64,000 nucleotides of DNA from Aureimonas ureilytica DSM 18598 = NBRC 106430 (GTDB lineage: Bacteria; Pseudomonadota; Alphaproteobacteria; Rhizobiales; Rhizobiaceae), in NCBI RefSeq assembly GCF_000382705.1, contig NZ_ARQE01000002.1, forward strand, positions 248,001 through 312,000, written 5' to 3'. The notes under the pieces were generated by a model that had not been told where the DNA came from, did not search any database, and saw only the letters and a list, made by a program, of their open reading frames with translations. This document shows positions 54,435-63,765 of the stretch, one piece after another (position 1 is the first letter of the stretch; the number at the start of each line of letters is the position of its first letter). The position numbers were made by a program, and so were the translations under genes.

Positions 54435-55250
54435 TCACTGGCCGTCGGCGCTCAGCTGTTCGGCGGAGGCCAGCGCCGTACGCCGTTCGGATTCGCTCGA
54501 CAAGGAGAAGGCTTCCTCCTGAAGCGGGCGAATCCATTCCTTGTCCTTGTCCGGCGCGGACTTCAGGGCGCGGGTCAGCATCGCAAGACCGCGTGCGGGC
54601 TCGGCCTGGAGCGAGATCGTCTCGCCGTCGAACAGGAGGTAGCCCAGAAGCGCCTCCGCCTTGGCGTAGCCCTTCTTGGCGGCGAGTTGCAGCCAGCGCG
54701 CCGCCTGGCGCGGATTGGCGCGACCGCCCTCGCCGGCGAGCAGCATCCGCCCCAGTTCGAACTGGGCCTGCGCGTCGCCGAAATAGGTCGCGGCATGCGC
54801 GTAGAGCTGGCGCGCCTGACCGGGATCGGGCGTGATCGGCGTGCCGGGAATGCCGGTGCGCATATATTCGGCCAGCGCCACCACCGCGCTCGCCACATAG
54901 GCGGCATTGGGCGAGCTCGCGGTGTCGTCCTCCTGATCGCGGACGATCTCCTCGAACATCTTGAAGGCTTCGAAATCGTCTTCCTTGACGCCGTCGCCCT
55001 CGGCATACATCTGCCCGAGCTTCCAGCGCGCGCCGGCATGACCGAGATCGGCCGCCTGCTGCAGGGCGTGCAGAGCTTCCGCCTTGGCGCCACGCTTGTA
55101 GGCCGCGAACCCCATGGTGAAGAATTCGCGCGGCGACTTGCCGATCGTCGAGCCGCCGATCGTCGCCGGATCGAGCGCACGAGCCGGACCGCTCAGGCAG
55201 AGGCCGAGCGCCAGCGGCAGAACGAGAACTGTGAGACGCGATCCGCGCAT
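54435..55250 (-). CDS. exoR: ExoR-like periplasmic Sel1-repeat regulator
   Basis: 271 aa exported protein. A signal peptide (VLVLPLALGLCLSGPARA, cleavage near residue 25) is followed by Sel1/TPR-like repeats: AADLGHAGARWKLGQMYAEGDGV, AATYFGDAQAQFELGRMLLAG and AAKKGYAKAEALLGYLL are the clearest (partly quoted). Order and spacing match rhizobial ExoR, which binds the periplasmic domain of the ExoS kinase and keeps the ExoS-ChvI system off, controlling exopolysaccharide, motility and acid response. ATG 55250 is preferred over a TTG three codons earlier. exoS and chvI are not in the window. Confidence 0.88.
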   Translation of the reverse strand: MRGSRLTVLVLPLALGLCLSGPARALDPATIGGSTIGKSPREFFTMGFAAYKRGAKAEALHALQQAADLGHAGARWKLGQMYAEGDGVKEDDFEAFKMFEEIVRDQEDDTASSPNAAYVASAVVALAEYMRTGIPGTPITPDPGQARQLYAHAATYFGDAQAQFELGRMLLAGEGGRANPRQAARWLQLAAKKGYAKAEALLGYLLFDGETISLQAEPARGLAMLTRALKSAPDKDKEWIRPLQEEAFSLSSESERRTALASAEQLSADGQ

Positions 55251-55692
55251 TGGCTGCAATCTCAGACCCGATGGAACTGGCGAGCCGGCTCGCCAAGGTC
55301 GATCAACATGCTCAGGCGAACCTTAAGAAAGAGACCCGGTGCGGTGACACCGTCAGGACGACGCGCGACAGGCAAGGACGGGATCGAAAGGGAACGGGCC
55401 ATGCGCCTCGCTTCGACGGCGACGAAACGTTCTTGAAGTCCTCGAAGCCTGCGATCGGCTTTTCTGACGAGCGTTGCGTCGGACGTCATGACACCTCAAC
55501 GACCCATCGGAACATCGAGGTTCCGCCGAGTCTTTCCAGCGACTTTGCTTGAAGAGCGATGCCCTTGTTTTATGGCGGGACCGGGGCATCTCCTTCGATC
55601 CGCACCCTATCCGATGCAATGACGCAATACTGTTGCAGGCTCTCCACAACATCGGCATTCACCGGACAATCGCATTCCCGCGACCGGACACG
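55251..55692. other. leader and intergenic region between exoR and the fadL-type gene
   Basis: 442 bases. The part next to exoR should hold its promoter; no confident -35/-10 pair was found. A plus-strand frame of about 100 codons (to 55552) looks non-coding: its composition is poor, it has no ribosome binding site and no family features. Ahead of 55693 the terminator of the outer-membrane protein gene begins. Confidence 0.45.
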
Positions 55693-55720
55693 AAAAAGGC
55701 GCCCGGCAAAGCCGAGCGCC
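55693..55720 (-). terminator. intrinsic terminator of the FadL-type gene
   Basis: Minus-strand hairpin GGCGCTCGGC-TTT-GCCGGGCGCC followed by TTTTTCG, 23 bases behind the stop codon. Confidence 0.9.
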
Positions 55721-55743
55721 TCGATCGCCGGAACTATCTCCGG

Positions 55744-57093
55744 TCAGAAGTTCAGCTTGAGCGAGGCGTTGGCCGCATAGACCCAGTCGTCGCCGACCGT
55801 GCCGTTGAAGATTGCGCCGCGCGACACGCTCTGGCTGCCGCTCGTCCAGTAGCCGATGAGGCCGCCGAAGCGCAGTTCGGCCCAGTCGGTGTTCTTGAGG
55901 GCGATGCCGCCCGAGAGCGTGTAGAGATCGGTATAGGTCGTTTCCGAGCCGCGCGAGACGCCGCTGTCGTAGCCGATGGAGACGCTGCCCGATACATTCT
56001 CGTTGAAGGCGCGGCCGACGCCGAGCGTCACCGTGTAACCATCGTCCCAATTGTAGGGGCTGATCGAGGAATTGCCGGCGACCGTGGTGATGACGGCCTT
56101 GTTGGTGCTCCAGTCCGTCCAGCGGAACGAACCGAGCAGCAGCGTGCCTTCTGCAATGCCGGTCTGGAAGTTCACATAGAGGCTCTGCGGGCTCGTGGCG
56201 GTGTTCTGGAAGGCCGGAAGGCCGCCAGCGAGCACCGCGCCATTGGCCGGCAGCGCGCCGACCAGGGACGCGGGAATGTTCACGCCGCGCTGCGCCAGGA
56301 AGGCGGCGGCGGTCGGGATCGAAAGCTGGCGTCCGTCGGCAAGGCGAACGAAGGCATCGCCCGTCGCGGCCAGCGCGCCCGTGCCGGTGATGTCGTCGTG
56401 CTTGACTTCCGAGCGGTAGAGAACCTGTGCGCGCAGCGCGATCTCGGGAATTTCGAAGGCGGCGCCGATGCGGTAGCCCGTCTTATAGCTGCCTTCCGTC
56501 TCGGCCGTCAGGCCGACGGGCAGAAGCAGGCTGGCGCCGAGGCCGCCGAGCGTGGCGCGCAGCGAAGCCGGCAGCGTCGCGCCGAGATCGCGCGTGGCAA
56601 GGCTCGTGCCCTCGAAGTTGAAATCTTCCGCGAAGAGCCCGCCGAGCAGGCTGAAGCGCATTCCGTTCTGCGTGTAGCTCACACGGCAGGTGGCGCTCCA
56701 CTCGTTGGACTGGAACTCAAGGTCGCGAACCCGCGAACCGCCGGGGAACTGCGCCGGCTGTGCGCCGCCCGGAAGCGAGCGGTAGTCGCCCTCGGCCGCG
56801 AAGGCTTCGACATAGTTGCCCGCGCAAGCGGCCGTGTCGTTGCCGAACTTGATGGCCGCGCTCGGGATCTGATAGCTGCCGGTGTAAGTGTCGTAATTGC
56901 CGCTCACGCCGTTGACCGTCTCGAACGCGCGCTGCGGCGAGACATAGGTGAAGCTCAGACGATTGGTGAAGGTACCGGGCTCGTAAAGCACATCGGTATC
57001 GGCCGTCCCGCGCTGGAAGCCGCCTGCATGGGCCAAGCTCAAAGTCGACAGCAAAGCCGTAGAGGCGATCATCAATTGGCGCGCGATGGTCAT
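55744..57093 (-). CDS. FadL/OmpP1-family outer-membrane transport protein
   Basis: 449 aa. A signal peptide (MTIARQLMIASTALLSTLS..AHA) precedes the mature start GGFQRGTADTDVLYEPG. The rest alternates like a beta-barrel with many aromatic strand ends. It has the FadL-type pieces LSFTYVSPQ, VLYRSEVKHD, FRWTDWS and SPYNWDDGYTVTLGVG, and ends with SLKLNF, a C-terminal Phe typical of outer-membrane proteins. FadL homologues take up fatty acids or aromatic hydrocarbons by lateral diffusion. ATG 57093 follows GGGGGAAGAC and is better than an ATG six codons earlier. The substrate is unknown. Confidence 0.88.
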   Translation of the reverse strand: MTIARQLMIASTALLSTLSLAHAGGFQRGTADTDVLYEPGTFTNRLSFTYVSPQRAFETVNGVSGNYDTYTGSYQIPSAAIKFGNDTAACAGNYVEAFAAEGDYRSLPGGAQPAQFPGGSRVRDLEFQSNEWSATCRVSYTQNGMRFSLLGGLFAEDFNFEGTSLATRDLGATLPASLRATLGGLGASLLLPVGLTAETEGSYKTGYRIGAAFEIPEIALRAQVLYRSEVKHDDITGTGALAATGDAFVRLADGRQLSIPTAAAFLAQRGVNIPASLVGALPANGAVLAGGLPAFQNTATSPQSLYVNFQTGIAEGTLLLGSFRWTDWSTNKAVITTVAGNSSISPYNWDDGYTVTLGVGRAFNENVSGSVSIGYDSGVSRGSETTYTDLYTLSGGIALKNTDWAELRFGGLIGYWTSGSQSVSRGAIFNGTVGDDWVYAANASLKLNF

Positions 57094-57297
57094 TGTCTTC
57101 CCCCAGTCCAACCCTCGGAGCCGAAGTCTTAGTCGCTGCGGCTTGCTGGAAGCCTGTCACAAATAATCGAGAGTTGAAACGGGGCGGCATTTGGTTCCCA
57201 CCGCTCGGCGGCCTTGTTGCCACACCGGTCAGGAACAGAGATACCGCGCGAGGTATCGGCGCCAAACCCTTCCGACGCTTGAGTTTTATCCCGGTAC

Positions 57298-57330
57298 GAA
57301 AAACGGCACGGCAGAAGGTCTGCCGTGCCG
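57298..57330 (-). terminator. intrinsic terminator of valS
   Basis: Minus-strand hairpin CGGCACGGCAGA-CCT-TCTGCCGTGCCG followed by TTTTTCG. A second perfect hairpin (CCAACTCTTCC/GGAAGAGTTGG at 57342-57369) lies between it and the valS stop, giving a double-hairpin end. Confidence 0.9.
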
Positions 57331-57414
57331 CCCGTATTCCCCCAACTCTTCCGTAAAGGGAAGAGTTGGCGATCGTTGCTGCGAAGTCACATCATGCAGC
57401 GCAGCAAAGCTCCG

Positions 57415-60192
57415 CTAGCGCAGCATCTCCAAAGCCGCCTGCAACTTCTCCGCCTCGGCCAGGAAGGTCGCCCGCTTCTCGCGCTCCTGCTCGACCAGTT
57501 CCTCCGGCGCGTTGGCGACGAATTTCTCGTTGGAGAGCTTCTTGTCGATTCGGTCGATCTCGCCGCGCAGCTTGCCTTCCGCCTTTTCCAGACGCGTGCG
57601 CTCCGCCGCGAAATCGATCATGCCGGCCAGCGGCAGCGCATAGGTGACGTTCGACAGAACGAGCTGCGCGGCCTGCGCGGGCGCCGTCTCCGCGACCGTG
57701 ATGCCCGAGAGACGGGCCAGACGCTTGAGCGCGGCCTCGTGGCGCGTCAGTCGCTCCTCGACGATCTGGTCCGGCGCGACGGCCACGAGGGCCGCTTCGG
57801 CCGAAGGCGGCACGTTCATCTCGGCACGCACGGAGCGGATCTCGCTGACGAGATCCACCAGCCAGTTGAGATCGCTCGCCGCCGCGTCGTCGCGGAACGT
57901 GCCCGTCGGCCAGGGCGCATGGCACAGGAGCGTCGCGCGGCTCTGCCCCTCCGGCGCCGTCACCGCCCAAAGCTCTTCCGTCAGGAAGGGCATGAACGGA
58001 TGAAGGAGCGCGTAGAGCTGGTCGAGCACATAGCCGGTGACGCGCCGCGTTTCGGCCTTGGCCGCCTCGTCGTCCGCCAGGAAGATCGGCTTGGCGAGTT
58101 CGAGATACCAGTCGCAGACGATGTTCCAGGCGAAGCGGTAGAGCGTCGCCGCCGCGTCGTTGAAGCGGTGGGCGGCGAGCGCGGCGTCCACGTCGGCGAT
58201 CGCCTTGGACAGCTCGGTCATCACCCAGCGGTTGACCGCCAGCGTCAGCGTCTCGCCGTCCACGCTCTCGCCGTGGCGCGCGCCGTTCATCTCGGCGAAG
58301 CGCGTGGCGTTCCAGAGCTTGGTGCCGAAATTGCGATAGCCGGCGATCCGCTGCGGATCGAGCTTCACGTCCCGGCCCTGCGCCGCCATGATCGCCAGCG
58401 TGAAGCGCAGCGCGTCCGCGCCATACTCGTTCACGATGTCGATCGGGTCGATGACGTTGCCCTTCGACTTCGACATCTTGGCGCCGTTCTTGTCGCGAAC
58501 CAGCGCATGGACATAGACCGTGTGGAACGGCTCGTGATCCATGAAATGCAGGCCCATCATCATCATCCGGGCGACCCAGAAGAAGATGATGTCGAAGCCC
58601 GTGACGAGGACGCTCGTCGGATAATAGGCCTTGAGTTCGGGCGTCTCGTCCGGCCAGCCGAGCGTCGAGAACGGCCAGAGCGCCGACGAGAACCAGGTGT
58701 CGAGCACGTCCTCGTCGCGCGTCAGGAAGGCGTCGAGACGCTCCTGATCAGCCGCGAGCTCCCGCGCCTCGGCATCGGTGATCGTGCCGTTGGTGACGTA
58801 ATGCGCGAGCGCGGCGGCGACGGCCGCTTCCTCCTGCTCATCGACGAAGATCGTGCCGTCCGGCCCATACCAGGCCGGGATGCGATGACCCCACCAGAGC
58901 TGGCGCGAGATGCACCAGGGCTGGATGTTCTCCATCCAGTCGAAATAGGTCTTTTCCCAGTTGCGCGGCACGAAATTGGTGCGGCCCTCGCGCACGCTGG
59001 CGATCGCGGGCTTGGCCAGCGTCTCGGCGTCCACATACCACTGGTCGGTCAGATAGGGCTCGATCGGAACGCCGCTGCGGTCGCCATGCGGGACCATGTG
59101 CGTGTGATCGTCGACCTTGGCGAGATAGCCTTCCGATTCCATCCATTCCACGAGGAGCTTGCGGGCCGCGAAGCGATCCAGCCCCTCGAACATTCCGATG
59201 GCGCGCTCGCCATCGTCGGGGAACAGCTCCTCCAGGAAGTCGGCATTGTCGCGCAGCGCGATCGTGCCATCGACGGCGAGAACGCTGATGCGGCGCAGGT
59301 TCTGACGCTTGCCGACCTCGAAATCGTTGAAGTCGTGCGCGGGCGTGATCTTCACCGCGCCCGAACCGGCTTCGGGGTCGGCATAGTCGTCGGCGACCAC
59401 CGGAATGAGACGGCCGATCAGCGGCAGGCGAACCCGCTTGCCGACCAGCGCCGTGTAGCGCTCGTCGCTCGGATTCACCGCCACGCCCGTGTCGCCGAGC
59501 ATGGTCTCGGGGCGCGTCGTCGCGACGGTGATGAAGGTTTCCGGGTTCTCCGGATCGTAGTTGCGGCCCTCGACCGGATAGCGGAAGTGCCAGAGCGAGC
59601 CCTTGACCTCCTGCTGCTCGACTTCGAGGTCGGAGATGGCAGTGAGGAGCTTGGGGTCCCAGTTCACCAAGCGCTTGTCGCGATAGATCAGGCCCTCGCG
59701 ATAAAGCTGCACGAAGACCTTGCGCACCGCGCGCGACAGGCCCTCGTCCATCGTGAAGCGCTCGCGCGACCAGTCGCAGCTCGCCCCGAGGCGCCGCAGC
59801 TGGCGAAGGATCGTGCCGCCGGACTCGCCCTTCCACTGCCAGACGCGATCCACGAAGGCCTCGCGGCCCATGGCGCGGCGGTTCGGCTCCTTGCGCTCGG
59901 CGAGCTGGCGCTCCACCACCATCTGCGTGGCGATGCCCGCATGGTCGAGGCCCGGCTGCCACAGGACGCTCTTGCCGCGCATCCGCTCCGTGCGGACGAG
60001 AATGTCCTGCAGCGTGTTGTTGAGCGCGTGGCCGATATGGAGCGAGCCCGTCACGTTCGGCGGCGGGATGACGATCGAGAACGGCTCGGCATCGGGTTTG
60101 GCGTTCGCGCCGGCGGCGAAGGCATCGGCGCTTTCCCAACGCTCCGCAATGCGGGGCTCGACGACGGCCGCGTCGTAGGTCTTCTCGATCAT
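57415..60192 (-). CDS. valS: valyl-tRNA synthetase
   Basis: 925 aa class Ia synthetase with editing domain. HIGH is at 52-55 (GSLHIGHAL), the CP1 editing domain follows (TTRPETMLGDTGVAV), and KMSKSKGN is in the second half. A C-terminal anticodon-binding domain ends in the coiled coil (LEKAEGKLRGEIDRIDKKLS) that binds tRNA. MIEKTYDAAVVEPRIAE is chosen as start over an ATG five codons earlier. It follows popZ on the same strand after a terminator. Confidence 0.97.
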   Translation of the reverse strand: MIEKTYDAAVVEPRIAERWESADAFAAGANAKPDAEPFSIVIPPPNVTGSLHIGHALNNTLQDILVRTERMRGKSVLWQPGLDHAGIATQMVVERQLAERKEPNRRAMGREAFVDRVWQWKGESGGTILRQLRRLGASCDWSRERFTMDEGLSRAVRKVFVQLYREGLIYRDKRLVNWDPKLLTAISDLEVEQQEVKGSLWHFRYPVEGRNYDPENPETFITVATTRPETMLGDTGVAVNPSDERYTALVGKRVRLPLIGRLIPVVADDYADPEAGSGAVKITPAHDFNDFEVGKRQNLRRISVLAVDGTIALRDNADFLEELFPDDGERAIGMFEGLDRFAARKLLVEWMESEGYLAKVDDHTHMVPHGDRSGVPIEPYLTDQWYVDAETLAKPAIASVREGRTNFVPRNWEKTYFDWMENIQPWCISRQLWWGHRIPAWYGPDGTIFVDEQEEAAVAAALAHYVTNGTITDAEARELAADQERLDAFLTRDEDVLDTWFSSALWPFSTLGWPDETPELKAYYPTSVLVTGFDIIFFWVARMMMMGLHFMDHEPFHTVYVHALVRDKNGAKMSKSKGNVIDPIDIVNEYGADALRFTLAIMAAQGRDVKLDPQRIAGYRNFGTKLWNATRFAEMNGARHGESVDGETLTLAVNRWVMTELSKAIADVDAALAAHRFNDAAATLYRFAWNIVCDWYLELAKPIFLADDEAAKAETRRVTGYVLDQLYALLHPFMPFLTEELWAVTAPEGQSRATLLCHAPWPTGTFRDDAAASDLNWLVDLVSEIRSVRAEMNVPPSAEAALVAVAPDQIVEERLTRHEAALKRLARLSGITVAETAPAQAAQLVLSNVTYALPLAGMIDFAAERTRLEKAEGKLRGEIDRIDKKLSNEKFVANAPEELVEQEREKRATFLAEAEKLQAALEMLR

Positions 60193-60295
60193 GGAGTATC
60201 CAACCATTCCAAAGGTGAGTTTCGGTTACAGCCAGAGTTTCGCGGGTGTCAACGCGGGGGCTGCATCGCGCGCGCTCGGCAAGGCCGCCGAAACG

Positions 60296-60323
60296 AAAAA
60301 AGGAGCGGCACGGCCGCTCCTTC
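60296..60323 (-). terminator. intrinsic terminator of popZ
   Basis: Minus-strand hairpin GGAGCGGC-CGT-GCCGCTCC followed by TTTTTTCG, 27 bases behind the popZ stop. Confidence 0.9.
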
Positions 60324-60349
60324 CGAAAGCATCGAACGAGAGGGCTCGC

Positions 60350-61168
60350 TCAGCGGCGGCCGCCGCGCGACAGGCGCTCGATCTCCTCGCGCACCAGTCG
60401 CTCGACCATGCGCGGCAGGTTATCGTCCAGCCATTCGGCCAGCATCGGCTTCAGCATTTCCTGTGCCATGGCGTCCAGCGACTTCAGCTCACCGTTGCGG
60501 ATCGCCTGCGCCAGCTCGTCGAACGAGGCGGCGACCATCTGACCGGACGAGCTCGACAGAAGCGGATCGACCCCGGCGGTCGGGGCATAGGCACCGTAGG
60601 CGCCGTGCTCTTCCAGCGTACGGCGGTCCGTGTTGGCGGGCTCGAACGTGCCGCGATCGACGTTCGGCTGATGTCGGGCGGTTTCGCTCATGGTCACGTC
60701 TTCCCTGCTATCCGTCTGCGAAGGCTCGGCGGCGGCCGTTTCGCCTTGCGGAATGGCGCTCGCCGTCTCCGCTTGAACGGCCGGCTCGGCGGATTGATCC
60801 GCGACGGCCGCGCTCATGACGGTTTCGAATTGATGATGGGTCTCGAACTCGCCCCAGGAGGCCGCCAGCTCGGTTTCGAGCTGCACGGTGAGGTGATCTT
60901 CGTCCACTCCGTCATGGGTCCGGGCGTCGGAGGAACGAGACGGTGCCAGGGCGACCGCCGGGCGCTGCAGATAGGACAGGTTGGTGTCCTCCGGCTCCAC
61001 GTCTTCCGCTTCCTTGCGGATCGCGTCGAGCCCCGGGTCCCGCCCGCTGGCCGCGCCACCCCGGAAGCTGGTCGCCGCGCCGCGATCTTCCCCCGTCTCG
61101 ATAATCCGTCGAATGGACGCCAGAATCTCGTCCATCGACGGTTCTTGCGCGACGTTCGCCTTGCTCAT
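60350..61168 (-). CDS. popZ: polar organizing protein PopZ (DUF2497)
   Basis: 272 aa. The N-terminal helix EPSMDEILASIRRIIETGED (residues 8-27) recruits client proteins. A long acidic, Pro-poor, disordered middle follows, and the C-terminal oligomerisation region ends LKPMLAEWLDDNLPRMVERL then VREEIERL. PopZ forms polar condensates that anchor the chromosomal centromere and growth-pole factors. The start MSKANVAQEP is the conserved one; the upstream extension overlaps the tolC terminator and is not coding. The order tolC-popZ-valS is common in Hyphomicrobiales. Confidence 0.93.
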   Translation of the reverse strand: MSKANVAQEPSMDEILASIRRIIETGEDRGAATSFRGGAASGRDPGLDAIRKEAEDVEPEDTNLSYLQRPAVALAPSRSSDARTHDGVDEDHLTVQLETELAASWGEFETHHQFETVMSAAVADQSAEPAVQAETASAIPQGETAAAEPSQTDSREDVTMSETARHQPNVDRGTFEPANTDRRTLEEHGAYGAYAPTAGVDPLLSSSSGQMVAASFDELAQAIRNGELKSLDAMAQEMLKPMLAEWLDDNLPRMVERLVREEIERLSRGGRR

Positions 61169-61232
61169 GCTCCGCACCCGATCTCGACTCGCGGCCCAAC
61201 GCGACCTCGACGAACCATAGGTAGAGACAAAG

Positions 61233-61273
61233 AAAGCGCCGTTGAAGCCTTTCTTGGCATTCAACGGCGCTTT
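61233..61273 (-). terminator. intrinsic terminator of tolC
   Basis: Minus-strand hairpin with 14-base arms AAAGCGCCGTTGAA / TTCAACGGCGCTTT, followed by CTTTG. It lies 35 bases behind the tolC stop and ahead of popZ. Confidence 0.85.
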
Positions 61274-61307
61274 GCAACGCTTTTTTAAGGAATGGTGAAG
61301 AGATCGC

Positions 61308-62744
61308 TCAGCGACCGTCCGGCGTCCGGAGGCCGTACCACTTGTCCTTGACCGCCTGATAATGCTCTTCCGGCTCGTAGGCCGCGACGGTCAGGCCGAG
61401 GCGTTGCGGCGACAGATGGCCGATCGCCGAAGCGAGGGTGTAGCTCGCCACCACGGCATCGCGCTGGGCACCGGCCAGAAGGATCTGCGCGGTGATGACG
61501 TCGGACTGCGCGTTGAGCACGTCCAGCGTCGTGCGCTGGCCGACATTGCGCTCCTCGATGACGCCGTTCAGCGCCAGCTGCGCCGCCGACACCTGAGCGC
61601 GGTAGCCGGTCACGTTGGCTTCCGCCGCCTGACGCTGCGCCCAGGCGGTCGCGACCGCCGAGCGGACCTGATCGCGCGTGCCGTCCACCTCGATCCGGCG
61701 CTGGCCGAGCACTTCCTTGGCCTGACGCACGCGGGCCGAGACGATGCCGCCCTGATAGATCGGAACCGTCAGGCGCGCCGAGACCGAGGCCGAAACCTGA
61801 TTCTGCGTCAGGACGTCGACGCCCGGCAGGCTGGAGCTGTTCGGGTCGGTGTCGCTCAGCGAATAGGTGTTTTCCACCGTGCCGTTGACCGACAGGTTCG
61901 GCAGGCGCTGACCTTCGGTCGACTTCACCTGGAACGAGGCCGCGTCCACCGCGAACTGCGTGGCGAGGATCGCCGGATGCTCGTTCTGCGAAACGGTGAT
62001 CGCCTGCGAGATGTTGCCCGGCAGGAGCGAGCGCGGCGGCAAGGTGCCCGCGTCGAGTTCGCCCGGCGGATCGCCCACGACGTCGAGATACTGCGCCTCG
62101 CTGCTGGCGACCTGCGCCAGAGCCGTGTTCAGAAGCGCCGTCGCCAGCGCCTGCTGCGACTGAGCCTGCGCGACGTCCGTGCGCGTGCCCTCGCCGACGT
62201 CGAACCGGGCGCGCGCCGCGCGGACCTGCTCATTCAGGAAGGCGAGGCTCTGACGCCGGAAGGCCGCGATCTCGCGGTCGCGCCGCACGTTCATGTAGAC
62301 GGTGATCGTGTTGAGAAGCGTGTTCTGGACGGTGTTGTCCAGGTTCTTCTGCGAGGCGCGCACCTGCGCTTCGGCCGCGCTCACATTGTTGGGCGTCTGG
62401 AACCCGTCGAAGATCGTCTGGTTGATCTCGATGGCGCCCTGCAGCGCGCCGGTGCGCGAATTCTGGGTCGGCAGGCGCCGAAATTCGGTGTTGTCGCCGA
62501 ACGTGGTGCGAGCGCGCGCGGCCTGCGTCTGGCCGAGAGCGGAAATCGTCGGCCGCAGACCACCCTTGGCGATCGGCACGTTCTCATCGGTCGCGCGAAG
62601 CTGCGCGCGGGCGACGTTCAGGTCGTGGTTGTTGGCATAGGCTTTCGCCATGGCTCCGCGAAGCGACTCGGCGCCGGCGAGGTTCGCGCTGCCGAGCAGG
62701 AGCACCGCCGACAGGGACATCAGAACCCAAGACTTCTTCCGCAA
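61308..62744 (-). CDS. tolC: TolC-family outer-membrane efflux protein (TTG start)
   Basis: 478 aa channel subunit of tripartite efflux pumps and type I secretion. The signal peptide RKKSWVLMSLSAVLLLGSANLAGA is followed by two repeats of the outer-membrane efflux fold with long coiled coils. The best start is a TTG at 62742-62744 with GGAGTGAG six bases ahead; it puts three basic residues before the hydrophobic core. A GTG six codons earlier and an ATG eight codons later are alternatives. No adapter or inner-membrane pump gene is adjacent, so it probably serves several systems. Confidence 0.93.
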   Translation of the reverse strand: MRKKSWVLMSLSAVLLLGSANLAGAESLRGAMAKAYANNHDLNVARAQLRATDENVPIAKGGLRPTISALGQTQAARARTTFGDNTEFRRLPTQNSRTGALQGAIEINQTIFDGFQTPNNVSAAEAQVRASQKNLDNTVQNTLLNTITVYMNVRRDREIAAFRRQSLAFLNEQVRAARARFDVGEGTRTDVAQAQSQQALATALLNTALAQVASSEAQYLDVVGDPPGELDAGTLPPRSLLPGNISQAITVSQNEHPAILATQFAVDAASFQVKSTEGQRLPNLSVNGTVENTYSLSDTDPNSSSLPGVDVLTQNQVSASVSARLTVPIYQGGIVSARVRQAKEVLGQRRIEVDGTRDQVRSAVATAWAQRQAAEANVTGYRAQVSAAQLALNGVIEERNVGQRTTLDVLNAQSDVITAQILLAGAQRDAVVASYTLASAIGHLSPQRLGLTVAAYEPEEHYQAVKDKWYGLRTPDGR

Positions 62745-63114
62745 TGGCTCACTCCGAAACACGGGCTCAGAACCTGACCGGCATCAGGATAGATCTTACG
62801 TCGAAAGGCCTGCCCGAACCTTGGCCCATTCTCGTATCCGAATGAACCTACAAACCGGTGAACGCCAGTGCGCCCGCCCGCTCGAGGCCCGTTTTGAAAG
62901 TCAGTGTGGCGAAGCGAAAACACTTTTCGCACGTAAGAGCGAGCCCGCAGGCCCGACAGACCCCTCGGCCGCTTATGCCGAATGCCTAAAATTATTTGTT
63001 TTAAATGAGGCGCTTAACGCCCTCCGCGCTGGTGCCCGGCGCGGCGCGGCGGCAGGGCTCGAACCCGCCGCCGGTTTTCCACAGGCTCCGCATCCGCGAA
63101 GCGAGGGTCTATCG
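62745..63114. other. intergenic region between pcm-like gene and tolC
   Basis: 370 bases. It contains an AT-rich patch (about 62985-63010), unusual for this DNA and a likely promoter area for tolC on the minus strand. A GC-rich inverted repeat at about 63046-63075 may end the pcm-like transcript but has no clear T-run. No gene was recognised. Confidence 0.45.
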
Positions 63115-63765
63115 TCAGAAGACGAAGGTCTTTTCGCGCTGGAAGCCCGGCAGGGGCTTCACGCCGCAATTGAAGGCGAAGCGATCGGCGACGATGCCGT
63201 CTTCCTTGGTGTAGAGCTTGGCGAGCGCCGACAGGCCCCGCCCCTCGACGACCACGAGACGACCGCCCTCGCGAAGCTGATCGAAGAAGACCGACGGGAC
63301 TTCCTCGACCGCGCCCTGGAACAGGATGACGTCGTAGGGGGCGTCCTTGGCATAGCCCTTGGTCAGTTCGCCCTTGGCGATGGCGCAGGAGGGCACGCCG
63401 AGCTGGTTGACGAGATCGGTGGCGCGAGCCGCCAGCGTCTCGTCCGCTTCCAGACCGACGACGGAGCCGGCGAGGTGCGCCAGGATCACCGAGGAATAGC
63501 CCGTGCCGCAGCCGACATCGAGAACGACGTCCTGGGGCAGAATGGCGGCCAGCTGGATCAGCTTGGCGAGCGGCGAGGGTTCCATCAGATAGCGCCCGTT
63601 GCCGAGCGGGATGTCCTCGTCGATATAGGCCAGTGCCTTGCGCTCGTCGGGCACGAACATCTCGCGCGGCACCGTCAGAAACGCGCGGAGAATCTCGTGC
63701 GACGTAACGTCCGTCGTGCGAATCTGGTTGTCGACCATCTTGGTGCGAGCAGCCGCGAAATCCAT
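63115..63765 (-). CDS. protein-L-isoaspartate O-methyltransferase family protein (paralogue)
   Basis: 216 aa SAM-dependent methyltransferase of the Pcm family. The start MDFAAARTKMVDNQIRTTDV and the segment VPREMFVPDERKALAYIDED match the Pcm-like group found beside tolC in Hyphomicrobiales. Motif I is VVLDVGCGTGYSSVILA. The sequence differs strongly from the serS-surE-linked Pcm at 41836-42483, so the two probably have different substrates. ATG 63765 is chosen over an open upstream extension. Confidence 0.9.
   Translation of the reverse strand: MDFAAARTKMVDNQIRTTDVTSHEILRAFLTVPREMFVPDERKALAYIDEDIPLGNGRYLMEPSPLAKLIQLAAILPQDVVLDVGCGTGYSSVILAHLAGSVVGLEADETLAARATDLVNQLGVPSCAIAKGELTKGYAKDAPYDVILFQGAVEEVPSVFFDQLREGGRLVVVEGRGLSALAKLYTKEDGIVADRFAFNCGVKPLPGFQREKTFVF

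Noticed and set aside
55250-55552. A 100-codon plus-strand frame divergent from exoR
   Set aside because: No ribosome binding site, no domain, poor composition; more likely exoR leader DNA.
57325-60819. A plus-strand open frame of over 1,100 codons opposite valS and popZ
   Set aside because: It is antisense to two certain genes, is full of Arg/His/Asp from reverse-complemented codons, and has no recognisable domain. High GC content leaves the opposite frame open.
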